From an uncultured Spirochaetaceae bacterium (lineage in GTDB: Bacteria > Spirochaetota > Spirochaetia > Sphaerochaetales > Sphaerochaetaceae), in NCBI GenBank assembly GCA_944389505.1, contig CALXMP010000005.1:124001-188000 (forward strand): DNA of 64,000 nucleotides. Reading direction: 5' to 3'. The notes under the pieces are model-generated. The model had not been told where the DNA came from. It ran no database searches and saw nothing but the letters and a program-made list of their open reading frames with translations. The first letter of the stretch is position 1, and each line of letters opens with the position of its first letter. A program made the translations under genes and the position numbers. This document shows positions 9,214-16,692 of the stretch, piece after piece.

Positions 9214-10248
9214 TCAGCCTCCGTTTCTGTTCCTTCTCCTTGTCTCCGTTGCAAGCTGTCCGCAGGCTCCTGCGATGTTCTGTCCTTTGCTTCTTCTTAT
9301 CGTATAGTTTATGGCGCGGGATCTGAGCTCACTCTCAAAGCGCTGTATCTCCTTACCGCTTGGAGCTCTGAACTCCATCCCTTCAACAGGATTCCATGGT
9401 ATCAGATTAACGATAGCATCGAGTCCCTTCATGAATGATTTCAGCTTGTCGGCGCTCTCCCTGTCTGTATTGATTCCTCCGAGCATGCAGTATTCGAGCG
9501 TTATTCTCTTATCCTGATGGTGCTGGAAAGAGACAAGCGCGCTCTTGAGCTCCGAAAGGGGATAAGTCCTGTTTATGCGCATGATCTCTGAGCGTGTGCT
9601 ATCGTCTGCCGATACAAGGGAGACAGCAAGCCTGACAGGTATGGAGAGCTCGGAGAGTCTACGTATGCCTGGAACATACCCTGAGGTGGAGATTGTCATC
9701 CTCCTGTATGAGATATTGAATCCATCCTCCCTGTGGAGAGCTTTTATGGCATCCATGGCGGCGGTGAAGTTCTGCAGGGCCTCGCCCATGCCCATGAATA
9801 CTATATGTGTTATAGGTTCTCCGAGAAGCGTAAGCTGAAGGAACTGCTCAGCAATCTCCGATGCATCGAGGTTTCTTATGAATCCCATCGTACCGGTGCT
9901 GCAGAAGGCACATCCCATAGCGCATCCCACCTGGCTCGACAGACATGCTGTGTACCTTCCTTTCCCATCGGACAGCCTCACGCATTCGATTATGCTTCCA
10001 TCCTGCAGCAAAAGCGCAAGCTTTACAGCAGAATCCGCTTCGGATCTGTTGACGACCTTGGATGACAGGAGCGATCCATGCTCCTCTGAAAGCCTCTCCC
10101 TGAGAAGTTTTGGAAGCGAGGTCATTTCCCCGAATTCCGTCACTCCGTTTATCAGGGCATGGTAGATTATCTTTGCCTGATATGGTTTCTCCAGCCTGAG
10201 ATTCTTTGCTATATCCTCATAGCTGTCAGTAAGTATCGATCTTTTCAT
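9214..10248 (-). CDS. rlmN: Dual-specificity RNA methyltransferase RlmN
   Basis: RlmN is a radical-SAM enzyme that methylates C2 of A2503 in 23S rRNA and A37 in some tRNAs. The protein (344 residues) has the radical-SAM cysteines in GCAMGCAFC (about residue 114), the GMGEAL motif that contacts SAM, ISTSGYVPGI, SLVSAD, and the essential late cysteine in AGACGQL near the C-terminus. The length is normal. Its start overlaps the end of the OPT transporter by 4 bases, so the two genes are probably co-transcribed, although no functional link is known. Confidence 0.95.
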   Translation of the reverse strand: MKRSILTDSYEDIAKNLRLEKPYQAKIIYHALINGVTEFGEMTSLPKLLRERLSEEHGSLLSSKVVNRSEADSAVKLALLLQDGSIIECVRLSDGKGRYTACLSSQVGCAMGCAFCSTGTMGFIRNLDASEIAEQFLQLTLLGEPITHIVFMGMGEALQNFTAAMDAIKALHREDGFNISYRRMTISTSGYVPGIRRLSELSIPVRLAVSLVSADDSTRSEIMRINRTYPLSELKSALVSFQHHQDKRITLEYCMLGGINTDRESADKLKSFMKGLDAIVNLIPWNPVEGMEFRAPSGKEIQRFESELRSRAINYTIRRSKGQNIAGACGQLATETRRRNRNGG

Positions 10249-11825
10249 AGCATTGAGGCTATGGCGATTATTACGCCTGTGATGCCTTCTCCTCCAAGTA
10301 GTCCTGATGATATAAGAGCTGCATTCTCCTGGCTCTTCTCCTTGTTTTTGCCAAGTCTCTTCGCAACTTCCATGATCACCGCTCCGAGTGCCATTGCCGA
10401 TGAGATGTATGTCGGGAGGTATACTCCAAGGCCGAATGTTGCTGATGGAAGGCCTGTCAGGAACAGGATTATCCCGATGACCGTTCCGATTGCGAATGCT
10501 GTGGGATTGTCCAGACCTCCTGCCATGGCTGCTACAGCTGCCGCCTGAGGTGCCGGAAGCGCTTCTGTCCCGAAGCCTCCCATGCTTGCGGCAAGCACCT
10601 GAAGAGCAACCGCAGCAACGATAGCACCGATTACTCCTCCGATTCCTTCAGCTATTATCTGATAACGGGGTCTTGTCCCGATAAGCGATCCTGACCTGAG
10701 GTCATTCATAACATCGCCTGTGAGTCCGCAGGCTACAGCTGTGACTCCCGCAATGGAGAATGCTGCGCCGATGGTAGGGGAGAACAGTGCAGAGGCTGCA
10801 AGGAGAACAAGAATGGCGAAGATTTCCATCGGATTGACTCCTGTCTGCCCTGTGAGCATTGCAGAGAGGTATGTTGTCAGGTAAACACCAAGTATGAGAA
10901 GAATCCCCTCGGGGATTGTAATCTCAGTGAATAGCGCGAGTATGATGATTGCGAAGACTGAGAATACCGCTGCAGGTACAATAAGCCTTCTGATGCTGCT
11001 TCCTCCGCTGTTTCTGCCGCGGCGTATAAGCGTTATGACTGCTTTTATGGCAACTCCTATGCCTGTTCCTATCATCAAGCCGATTCCAAGGCTGCTTCTG
11101 AATGAATCAGCATCAGCCATTGATGAGAAGAAGCCAGAGGCGAGTCCGATTGGTGTGAGTATGAAGTAGCCGATGACCGTTCCCAGAAACCACATCAGGG
11201 CGAGCACCGGGCCTATTATCGCACCGATGCCAAGTGCCATCGGTGATACCCAGACAGCAAGGAAGGGGAATACAGTGCTTCCTCCGAATACAGTGAGTAT
11301 GGCAGGAATCTTCCCAAGTCCGTCCCTTATGAATGTGAATACTGCTGATAGCGTGAGCGAGGAGAAGAGGATCGGAGCTCCTTTTCCTTCCTTTCCCGCG
11401 ATGAGCGTATTGTAGGCTGCTTCTCCCATTGGATACGGTAGCTTCTCCTTCTCAATCAGCGTATGGCGGAAGATCATTGTGAAGAAAGTGCCGAGAAGAG
11501 CGCCTGTCACAGCGATTACTGCAATCTGGAAGAGTGAGATCTCTGCTTCTGAATCGAGCATCCAGAGACCGGGCAGGGTGAATGCAAGACCTCCTGCGAC
11601 CATAGCTCCTGCGCTCATCAGCGTATGCGTGCAGTTTATCTCTTCAAGAGTTGAATTCTTTGCTTTGCCGAGAATTGCCATTGATACGACAGTTACGAAG
11701 ACTGTTGGCCATGGCAATGCGCCCATGCGGAGAGCAACATACATGCTGGATGCTGTTATTATTATCAGGCCAATGATACCAACAGCCAGACCACGTACTG
11801 TAATGGGGTTTCTAGAAGTATCCAT
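10245..11825 (-). CDS. OPT-family membrane transporter
   Basis: A very hydrophobic protein (526 residues from ATG 11825) with about 13-15 predicted membrane segments. It has oligopeptide-transporter (OPT) features: an N-terminal ITVRGLAVG segment, GALPWPTVF, PYPMGEAAYNTL in the first half, and a CGLTGDVMNDL-type motif with LIGTRPRYQ in the second half. Bacterial OPT members move peptides or metal-chelate complexes; the substrate cannot be read from sequence. It is somewhat shorter than many OPT proteins (600 or more residues). ATG 11867 is an upstream alternative start, but the conserved family start fits 11825. It overlaps rlmN by 4 bases. Confidence 0.85.
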   Translation of the reverse strand: MDTSRNPITVRGLAVGIIGLIIITASSMYVALRMGALPWPTVFVTVVSMAILGKAKNSTLEEINCTHTLMSAGAMVAGGLAFTLPGLWMLDSEAEISLFQIAVIAVTGALLGTFFTMIFRHTLIEKEKLPYPMGEAAYNTLIAGKEGKGAPILFSSLTLSAVFTFIRDGLGKIPAILTVFGGSTVFPFLAVWVSPMALGIGAIIGPVLALMWFLGTVIGYFILTPIGLASGFFSSMADADSFRSSLGIGLMIGTGIGVAIKAVITLIRRGRNSGGSSIRRLIVPAAVFSVFAIIILALFTEITIPEGILLILGVYLTTYLSAMLTGQTGVNPMEIFAILVLLAASALFSPTIGAAFSIAGVTAVACGLTGDVMNDLRSGSLIGTRPRYQIIAEGIGGVIGAIVAAVALQVLAASMGGFGTEALPAPQAAAVAAMAGGLDNPTAFAIGTVIGIILFLTGLPSATFGLGVYLPTYISSAMALGAVIMEVAKRLGKNKEKSQENAALISSGLLGGEGITGVIIAIASML

Positions 11826-11888
11826 GCCCCGGATTTTATAAACTAATCCGGGTCTTGTATACTCCATTTATGTGGACTAGGATAAAAG

Positions 11889-11913
11889 TATAATATTATA
11901 GAAAACCAGGAGG
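11889..11913 (+). promoter_or_regulatory. -10 box and ribosome binding site for the small outer-membrane protein gene
   Basis: A perfect TATAAT at 11889-11894 is followed by an AGGAGG site at 11908-11913, just before the ATGs at 11916 and 11919. The -35 region (TTTATG near 11867) is weak. Confidence 0.5.
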
Positions 11914-11915
11914 AA

Positions 11916-12413
11916 ATGATGAAGAAAAAAGTACTGGTGCTTCTTGTTATTGCTATTTTGGCAACAGTTCCTGCCATGGCAGCATCTACCCGCGGGGCTG
12001 CAAAAGACGGTTCTATCGGAGTAGGCCTCAACCTTGGAACGAATTCCGGTCTTGGACTCAAATTCGGCATGGGAAAATTCGATATTTTCGCTGATGTTGG
12101 TCTTAGCGTCATAGGTGGTACAGGTCTTGGTGTAGATGCTGGTGTCAGCTATGAAGTTTATGATGCTGATTTCGGCGGTGGGCATCATATGCCAATCACT
12201 GTAGGTATTATGGTCCCAATGTCTTTCCGCTGGAATAATCCTTTTGCATGGGATCTGGGAGTTCTTGCCCAGGTAGGTCTTGAGTATCAGATTCCTGATG
12301 TTCCTGTTCTTTTCTATCTGCGTGTCGGCTTGGGTGTAAATCTTCTTATTGCTCCAGAATTCAAACCTGATGTTGGTGGAGCAGGAAGCCTCGGAGTTCT
12401 CTACGTCTTCTGA
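11916..12413 (+). CDS. Small predicted outer-membrane beta-barrel protein
   Basis: The protein (165 residues) has a signal peptide (MMKKKVLVLLVIAILATVPAMA, cleavage after AMA). The mature region is Gly-rich with alternating hydrophobic strands and ends in Val-Leu-Tyr-Val-Phe. A C-terminal aromatic residue is typical of bacterial outer-membrane barrels. I recognise no named family. A strong AGGAGG precedes two ATGs; 11919 is better spaced. It lies alone between the OPT gene and hflX and ends at a strong terminator. A small surface barrel is the best reading, but function is unknown. Confidence 0.8.
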   Translation: MMKKKVLVLLVIAILATVPAMAASTRGAAKDGSIGVGLNLGTNSGLGLKFGMGKFDIFADVGLSVIGGTGLGVDAGVSYEVYDADFGGGHHMPITVGIMVPMSFRWNNPFAWDLGVLAQVGLEYQIPDVPVLFYLRVGLGVNLLIAPEFKPDVGGAGSLGVLYVF

Positions 12414-12433
12414 TAGAAGATATGCACAGTTCA

Positions 12434-12464
12434 GGGCTATCCTTCGGGATGGCCCATATATTTT
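12434..12464. terminator. Terminator between the small outer-membrane gene and hflX
   Basis: The 9-bp stem GGGCTATCC/GGATGGCCC (one G-T pair) with a TTCG loop is followed by ATATATTTT. On the minus strand its left part contains the hflX stop codon region (12437-12439), so the hairpin serves both convergent genes. Confidence 0.75.
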
Positions 12465-13666
12465 GCCATCATCTCCTTCCTCATCCTCGCCGTTACCGTG
12501 ATCTCTCCATCTCCGTATTCGATATTCTTCACAGTGCCATCATGATACAGGTCGCTTATAAGGGATTCAGAGCATGCTGCTGTTATTGTGATATCCCCAA
12601 AAGCTTCATCCGTGACCTTCATCATCGCTGAAAGCAGGCTGTCGATGCCTGTTCTGTCCTTCATGCTTGTTTCTGCAATTATGTATTTCCTTGCTTTCAG
12701 TGCAGCATATGAGATGTCATCTGCTATCGCATCGGTCTTGTTTATGACGAGAATACGGGCTTTATCCAGAGCCCCGAGATTGCGCAGTGTGTTCTCTGTC
12801 TCCTCCAGGCATCCTGCAGCATCGGGATGCGAGGCATCTGCGACGATGATGAGGGCATCTGCCGAGAGCGCCTCCTCCAATGTTGATGAGAATGCCTTCA
12901 CCAGCCCTTCCGGAAGATTCGATATGAATCCTACCGTGTCTGAAAGGAGGACTCTCTGCCCATTCGGGAGCTTCAGAGCACGTGTGGTTGTATCTAGAGT
13001 TGCGAAGAGCTTATCCTCAGCCAGCACCTCGCTCCCAGTGAGGGCATTGAGTATCGTGGATTTCCCTGCATTGGTATATCCAAGGAGGGCAAATGAGAAG
13101 ATGCCGGACCGTTCACGGCTTTTCCTCTGCGTCCTGCGTACATCCTCCGTCGCCTTTATCTCCCTGTCCAGAGCTCTTATACGTTCGGAGATCCTTCTGC
13201 GTTCAAGCTCTATTTTCCTTTCACCTTCGCCCTTGGCTCCTCTTACTCCACCGCGCTGCTGAGAGAGCTTTGCCTCTCTGTCAGCCAGCCTTGGCCTGAG
13301 ATACTCGGCCTCTGCTTTCTCAATCTGTAGCCTTGCCTCCCTGCTTCTTGCATTCTGGAAGAATATTGCAAGGATGACAGCCTCCCTGTCAGATACAGGG
13401 ACTCCGAAGATGCGTTCAAGGTTGTTCTCCTCGCGTGGTGTGATGAATGCATCTATGATCACCTCATCCGGAGAGTAGGCAAGGACTGCTTCCCTCACCG
13501 ATTCTGCCTGTCCTTTGCCAATATACGTCGTATTGATCCGCTCCTTAATGGTGAATTCCATCGAGTAGATGATCCTCAGTCCAAGCGTCGATATAAGGCT
13601 TCTGATCTCTGCAGAGCGGAGGAATACCGCTCTTTCATCCTCGCCAGGTTTTCTGAGAGTAATCAA
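12437..13666 (-). CDS. hflX: GTPase HflX
   Basis: HflX is a ribosome-associated GTPase that rescues or splits stalled 70S ribosomes under stress. The N-terminal HflX domain has GKGQAESVREAV and the Gly-rich linker QQRGGVRGAKGEGE. The GTPase domain follows with GYTNAGKST (P-loop), DTVGFI (G3) and NKTD (G4). The open frame extends to 13786, but the upstream part is not family-like and overlaps a strong promoter. Transcription should start near 13686, leaving GTG 13684 (almost leaderless) or TTG 13666 (with a GGAAAG site upstream) as starts; I prefer TTG 13666, giving 409 residues. It is divergent from ychF. Confidence 0.93.
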   Translation of the reverse strand: MITLRKPGEDERAVFLRSAEIRSLISTLGLRIIYSMEFTIKERINTTYIGKGQAESVREAVLAYSPDEVIIDAFITPREENNLERIFGVPVSDREAVILAIFFQNARSREARLQIEKAEAEYLRPRLADREAKLSQQRGGVRGAKGEGERKIELERRRISERIRALDREIKATEDVRRTQRKSRERSGIFSFALLGYTNAGKSTILNALTGSEVLAEDKLFATLDTTTRALKLPNGQRVLLSDTVGFISNLPEGLVKAFSSTLEEALSADALIIVADASHPDAAGCLEETENTLRNLGALDKARILVINKTDAIADDISYAALKARKYIIAETSMKDRTGIDSLLSAMMKVTDEAFGDITITAACSESLISDLYHDGTVKNIEYGDGEITVTARMRKEMMAKYMGHPEG

Positions 13667-13692
13667 TAATGCACTGCTTTCCACAGCTGGAT

Positions 13693-13720
13693 ATTCTACA
13701 GTGAATATTGGACTAGGCAA
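13693..13720 (-). promoter_or_regulatory. hflX promoter
   Basis: Minus-strand TTGCCT (13720-13715), a 16-base spacer and TAGAAT (13698-13693). The predicted start is about 13686, which argues against any hflX start upstream of 13684. Confidence 0.6.
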
Positions 13721-13727
13721 AGCACCG

Positions 13728-13756
13728 TTGACAGAAATGCCATGTTGGTTGATTAT
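13728..13756 (+). promoter_or_regulatory. ychF promoter
   Basis: Consensus TTGACA (13728-13733), a 17-base spacer and GATTAT (13751-13756), 23 bases before the ychF start. It is back-to-back with the hflX promoter. Confidence 0.75.
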
Positions 13757-13779
13757 TCGAACGGAAAAGAGGTGAATGC

Positions 13780-14886
13780 ATGGCACTTAACTGCGGTATC
13801 GTGGGACTTCCCAATGTAGGTAAATCGACAATATTCTCAGCCGTGACTTCCGCTCCGGCAGAAGCTGCTAATTATCCATTCTGCACGATCGATCCGAATA
13901 TCGGAATCGTATCCGTTCCTGATAAGAGGCTGGATGAGATTGTAAGGCTTATCCCGACAAAGCGTGTTGTTCCTGCGACTGTTGAGTTTGTTGATATAGC
14001 AGGTCTTGTCAAAGGCGCGAGCCAGGGAGAAGGACTTGGAAACAGGTTCCTTGCATCGATAAGGGAAGTGGGTGTCATTGCCCATGTCGTAAGGTGCTTT
14101 GATAATGGCGATATCATCCATGTGAACAATAAGATCGATCCCGCTTCAGATATCGAGACAATCAATATCGAGCTGGCACTGGCCGATCTTGAGACTGTCG
14201 AGAAGCGCTATGACAAGCAGTCAAGGCTTTCAAGGGTCTCAAAGGAACAGCAGAAGGAGAATGAGAAGCTCCTGCCTCTTTATGAGAGGCTTATCAAATG
14301 CCTCGGGGATGGGATACCGGCCCGCACGCTCGGTCTTGATGAGGATGAGATGGCTCTTGTGTATGATCTTCATCTTATCACTCTTAAGCCTGTAATCTAT
14401 GTCTGCAATGTCGATGAGGATTCCATCACAGAGGACAACGATTACGTGAGAGAGGTAAGGAAGATCGCGGAAGGCGAGAATGCTCCAGTCGTTGTGATCT
14501 GCGGAAAGATCGAGAGCGAGATTGCAGCACTCGAGAGCGAGGAGGACAGGAAGGAGTTCCTTGAAGCCTCTGGTCTGACTGAGAGCGGCCTTAATCCGCT
14601 TATCCGTGCAGCATATAAGGCGCTGGGTCTCAGGACTTTCTTCACCGCAGGTCCCGATGAGGACAGGGCATGGACCTTCCATGAAGGTTCGAAGGCTCCG
14701 CAGTGCGCAGGAATAATCCATACGGATTTCGAGAAGGGCTTCATCAAGGCAGAGGTCTACAGCGTTGATGATCTCATCAAGTATGGATCGGAAGCACATG
14801 TCAGGGAAGCTGGAAAGCTCCGCCTTGAGGGCAAGGAGTATATCGTTCAGGATGGCGATATAGTCTTCTTCCGCTTCAATGTCTGA
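13780..14886 (+). CDS. ychF: Redox-regulated ATPase YchF
   Basis: YchF (OLA1 family) is an Obg-type P-loop protein that prefers ATP and associates with ribosomes. The 368-residue protein begins MALNCGIVGLPNVGKST (P-loop), has the DIAGLVKGAS G3 motif, the variant NVDE in place of NKxD that explains the loss of GTP specificity, and a C-terminal TGS domain (about 280-368). The length and start are canonical. A strong promoter lies upstream. The gene stands alone and is divergent from hflX. Confidence 0.96.
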   Translation: MALNCGIVGLPNVGKSTIFSAVTSAPAEAANYPFCTIDPNIGIVSVPDKRLDEIVRLIPTKRVVPATVEFVDIAGLVKGASQGEGLGNRFLASIREVGVIAHVVRCFDNGDIIHVNNKIDPASDIETINIELALADLETVEKRYDKQSRLSRVSKEQQKENEKLLPLYERLIKCLGDGIPARTLGLDEDEMALVYDLHLITLKPVIYVCNVDEDSITEDNDYVREVRKIAEGENAPVVVICGKIESEIAALESEEDRKEFLEASGLTESGLNPLIRAAYKALGLRTFFTAGPDEDRAWTFHEGSKAPQCAGIIHTDFEKGFIKAEVYSVDDLIKYGSEAHVREAGKLRLEGKEYIVQDGDIVFFRFNV

Positions 14887-14902
14887 TATATTCATATAAT
14901 CC

Positions 14903-14931
14903 TTCGCTGACTTGCTGTCCCGTGCTACTAT
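14903..14931 (+). promoter_or_regulatory. Probable promoter of the aconitase-X operon
   Basis: TTCGCT (14903-14908), a 17-base spacer and TACTAT (14926-14931), about 17 bases before ATG 14949. The -35 is imperfect. Confidence 0.4.
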
Positions 14932-14948
14932 TGTTCCAGAGGTTTGCT

Positions 14949-16217
14949 ATGGAACTGACTAAGAGACAGCAGGACATCCTTGATGGAAAGGAAGGGGATG
15001 TCAAAGCGAAGGTAATGAAGACCCTGATAATGTACGGGGAGACATTCGGTGCGCCGAAGATGGTTGATGTCACAGGTAAATATGGCCACCTGGTGACAAG
15101 CTTCGGCCTATCTGTGATGAAGCCTGTGTATGACTTAATGGATACGCTGATCGATGGAGGTGCCTTGTCCTCACAGAAATTCTCCGTCGACCCTCGACCT
15201 CTTGAGAATTGTGTTCCCCGGAATCTCATACAGAATATATTCTTCAAGGTCATGTACTCTAAGCAGGCCGATTACGACAAGCAGCTGAAGACTCTTGGCA
15301 TAATGGCAGATGATGCATATACATGCACGTGCTATATGGATGAGGTTGGGAATATCCCTGATGAGGGTGATATCCTCTCATGGGCAGAGAGCTCTGCTGT
15401 CGTATACGCCAATAGCGTACTTGGCGCCAGATGCAACCGCAACAGCGGTATTCTCGATCTCTTCGGTTCAATTGTCGGATGTGTCCCATACTTCGGTCTG
15501 CTGACAGACGACGGAAGGAAGGCGGACTGGCTTATCGAGGTCAGGACCTCATCGCGTCCGGAGGCACAGCTCCTTGGATCCGCTATCGGTATGAAGGTCA
15601 TGGAACAGGTGCCATATGTCACAGGCCTCGATAGATACTTCTCTGAATTGGATGATGAGGCCAAGGCATACTTCAAGGATTTCGGCGCAGCGACTGCGTC
15701 TAACGGGGCTGTGGGCCTCTACCATATAGAGAATCTGACTCCTGAGGCCAGAAAGCAGGGCAGGAGCCTTCTTCGTGAGAATTACAGGACATTCGTCATC
15801 GATGATGCTGTTCTGGAGGAGACAGAGAGGAACTATCCTGTGATCTGGAAGGACAGGAGTGCCTCTCCTAAGCTTGCATTCATAGGCTGTCCCCATCTGT
15901 CGGCAGCTCAGCTCGAGTCCTGGAGCGATAGAATCGATGAGGCTTTGAAGCGGAATGGCAAGGATAAGGTTTCCGTAAAGACCGTCATGACCGCCGCTCC
16001 TGCTGTGATGGAGAATTTCAAGAAGAGCGATAAGGCTGTCAGGCTGCAGAAGGAAGGTGTCATCCTGAGCCATATCTGCCCGCTGATGTATATGAACAAT
16101 CCCAAGTGTGCGTCCATGCCTGTCATTACATGCTCGAACAAGCTCAGGACATATACCTCCGCAAAATACTGCAAGGAAGCGGATCTGCTTGAGGCTATCA
16201 CAGGAGGTGCAAGATGA
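14949..16217 (+). CDS. Aconitase X large (catalytic) subunit
   Basis: Aconitase-X enzymes are Fe-S dehydratases. Characterised members are cis-3-hydroxy-L-proline dehydratase in bacteria and phosphomevalonate dehydratase in archaea. The 422-residue protein has the family blocks TKRQQDILDGKEGD, YGETFGAPKMVDV, GARCNRNSG, IGCPHLS and NPKCASMPVITCSN. Their cysteines are candidate cluster ligands. ATG 14949 is chosen over the longer frame because it matches the family start and has an AGAGG-like site. It overlaps the small subunit by 4 bases (ATGA). With no proline genes nearby, the substrate is unproven; hydroxyproline is the leading guess in a bacterium. Confidence 0.88.
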   Translation: MELTKRQQDILDGKEGDVKAKVMKTLIMYGETFGAPKMVDVTGKYGHLVTSFGLSVMKPVYDLMDTLIDGGALSSQKFSVDPRPLENCVPRNLIQNIFFKVMYSKQADYDKQLKTLGIMADDAYTCTCYMDEVGNIPDEGDILSWAESSAVVYANSVLGARCNRNSGILDLFGSIVGCVPYFGLLTDDGRKADWLIEVRTSSRPEAQLLGSAIGMKVMEQVPYVTGLDRYFSELDDEAKAYFKDFGAATASNGAVGLYHIENLTPEARKQGRSLLRENYRTFVIDDAVLEETERNYPVIWKDRSASPKLAFIGCPHLSAAQLESWSDRIDEALKRNGKDKVSVKTVMTAAPAVMENFKKSDKAVRLQKEGVILSHICPLMYMNNPKCASMPVITCSNKLRTYTSAKYCKEADLLEAITGGAR

Positions 16218-16666
16218 CGAAGAAGGTATTTCAGGGCAGGGCAGTTGTAAAAGGTTCCGTGACAGCTGAGGCTTTGGTGTCGAAGGGCGGATTCAATACG
16301 CTTGCGAGCTATCAGCACGCACTGATGTTCGGAGATAAGGAGGGAAAGTGCTCCGATCAGAATAATCAGGATCTTTATAAGAAGCCTATGTCCGGGAAGG
16401 CGCTGTGCATGCCACAGACAATAGGGTCAACGACGGGAGGCCTTGTGCTGTACTGTGCGGCTTCGATGTCACGGCAGCCTGCATGTCTGCTCTTTTCAAA
16501 GGAGATAGATTCGCTTGCCGCAGCCGGCGCAATACTTGCTGATGTCTGGACAGAGAGCTCGATGCCAACTATCGATAACCTCGGGGATGAATTCCTGTCC
16601 TATGTTCAGACAGGCGATAAGATCACAGTGAGCGAGGACGGAACGGTCACAGTTGAGAGGGAGTAG
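16214..16666 (+). CDS. Aconitase X small (swivel-domain) subunit
   Basis: The 150-residue protein is the separate swivel domain of aconitase X (formerly DUF126). It contains KPMSGKALCMPQTIGSTTGG, with the Ser/Gly-rich active-site loop, an AAAGAILADVWTESSMPTIDN region and a closing GDKITVSEDGTVTVE strand. In many bacteria both domains are fused; here they are two genes with overlapping stop and start codons, so the proteins should be made in equal amounts and form a heterodimer. A terminator follows immediately. Confidence 0.87.
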   Translation: MTKKVFQGRAVVKGSVTAEALVSKGGFNTLASYQHALMFGDKEGKCSDQNNQDLYKKPMSGKALCMPQTIGSTTGGLVLYCAASMSRQPACLLFSKEIDSLAAAGAILADVWTESSMPTIDNLGDEFLSYVQTGDKITVSEDGTVTVERE

Positions 16667-16667
16667 A

Positions 16668-16690
16668 GGCCGGATTGCTCCGGCCCTGGC
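16668..16690. terminator. Terminator hairpin after the aconitase-X operon
   Basis: A perfect 7-bp stem GGCCGGA/TCCGGCC with a TTGC loop lies 2 bases after the small-subunit stop. The T run is poor on either strand. The oppositely oriented oxidoreductase gene ends just beyond it. Confidence 0.55.
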
Positions 16691-16692
16691 TT

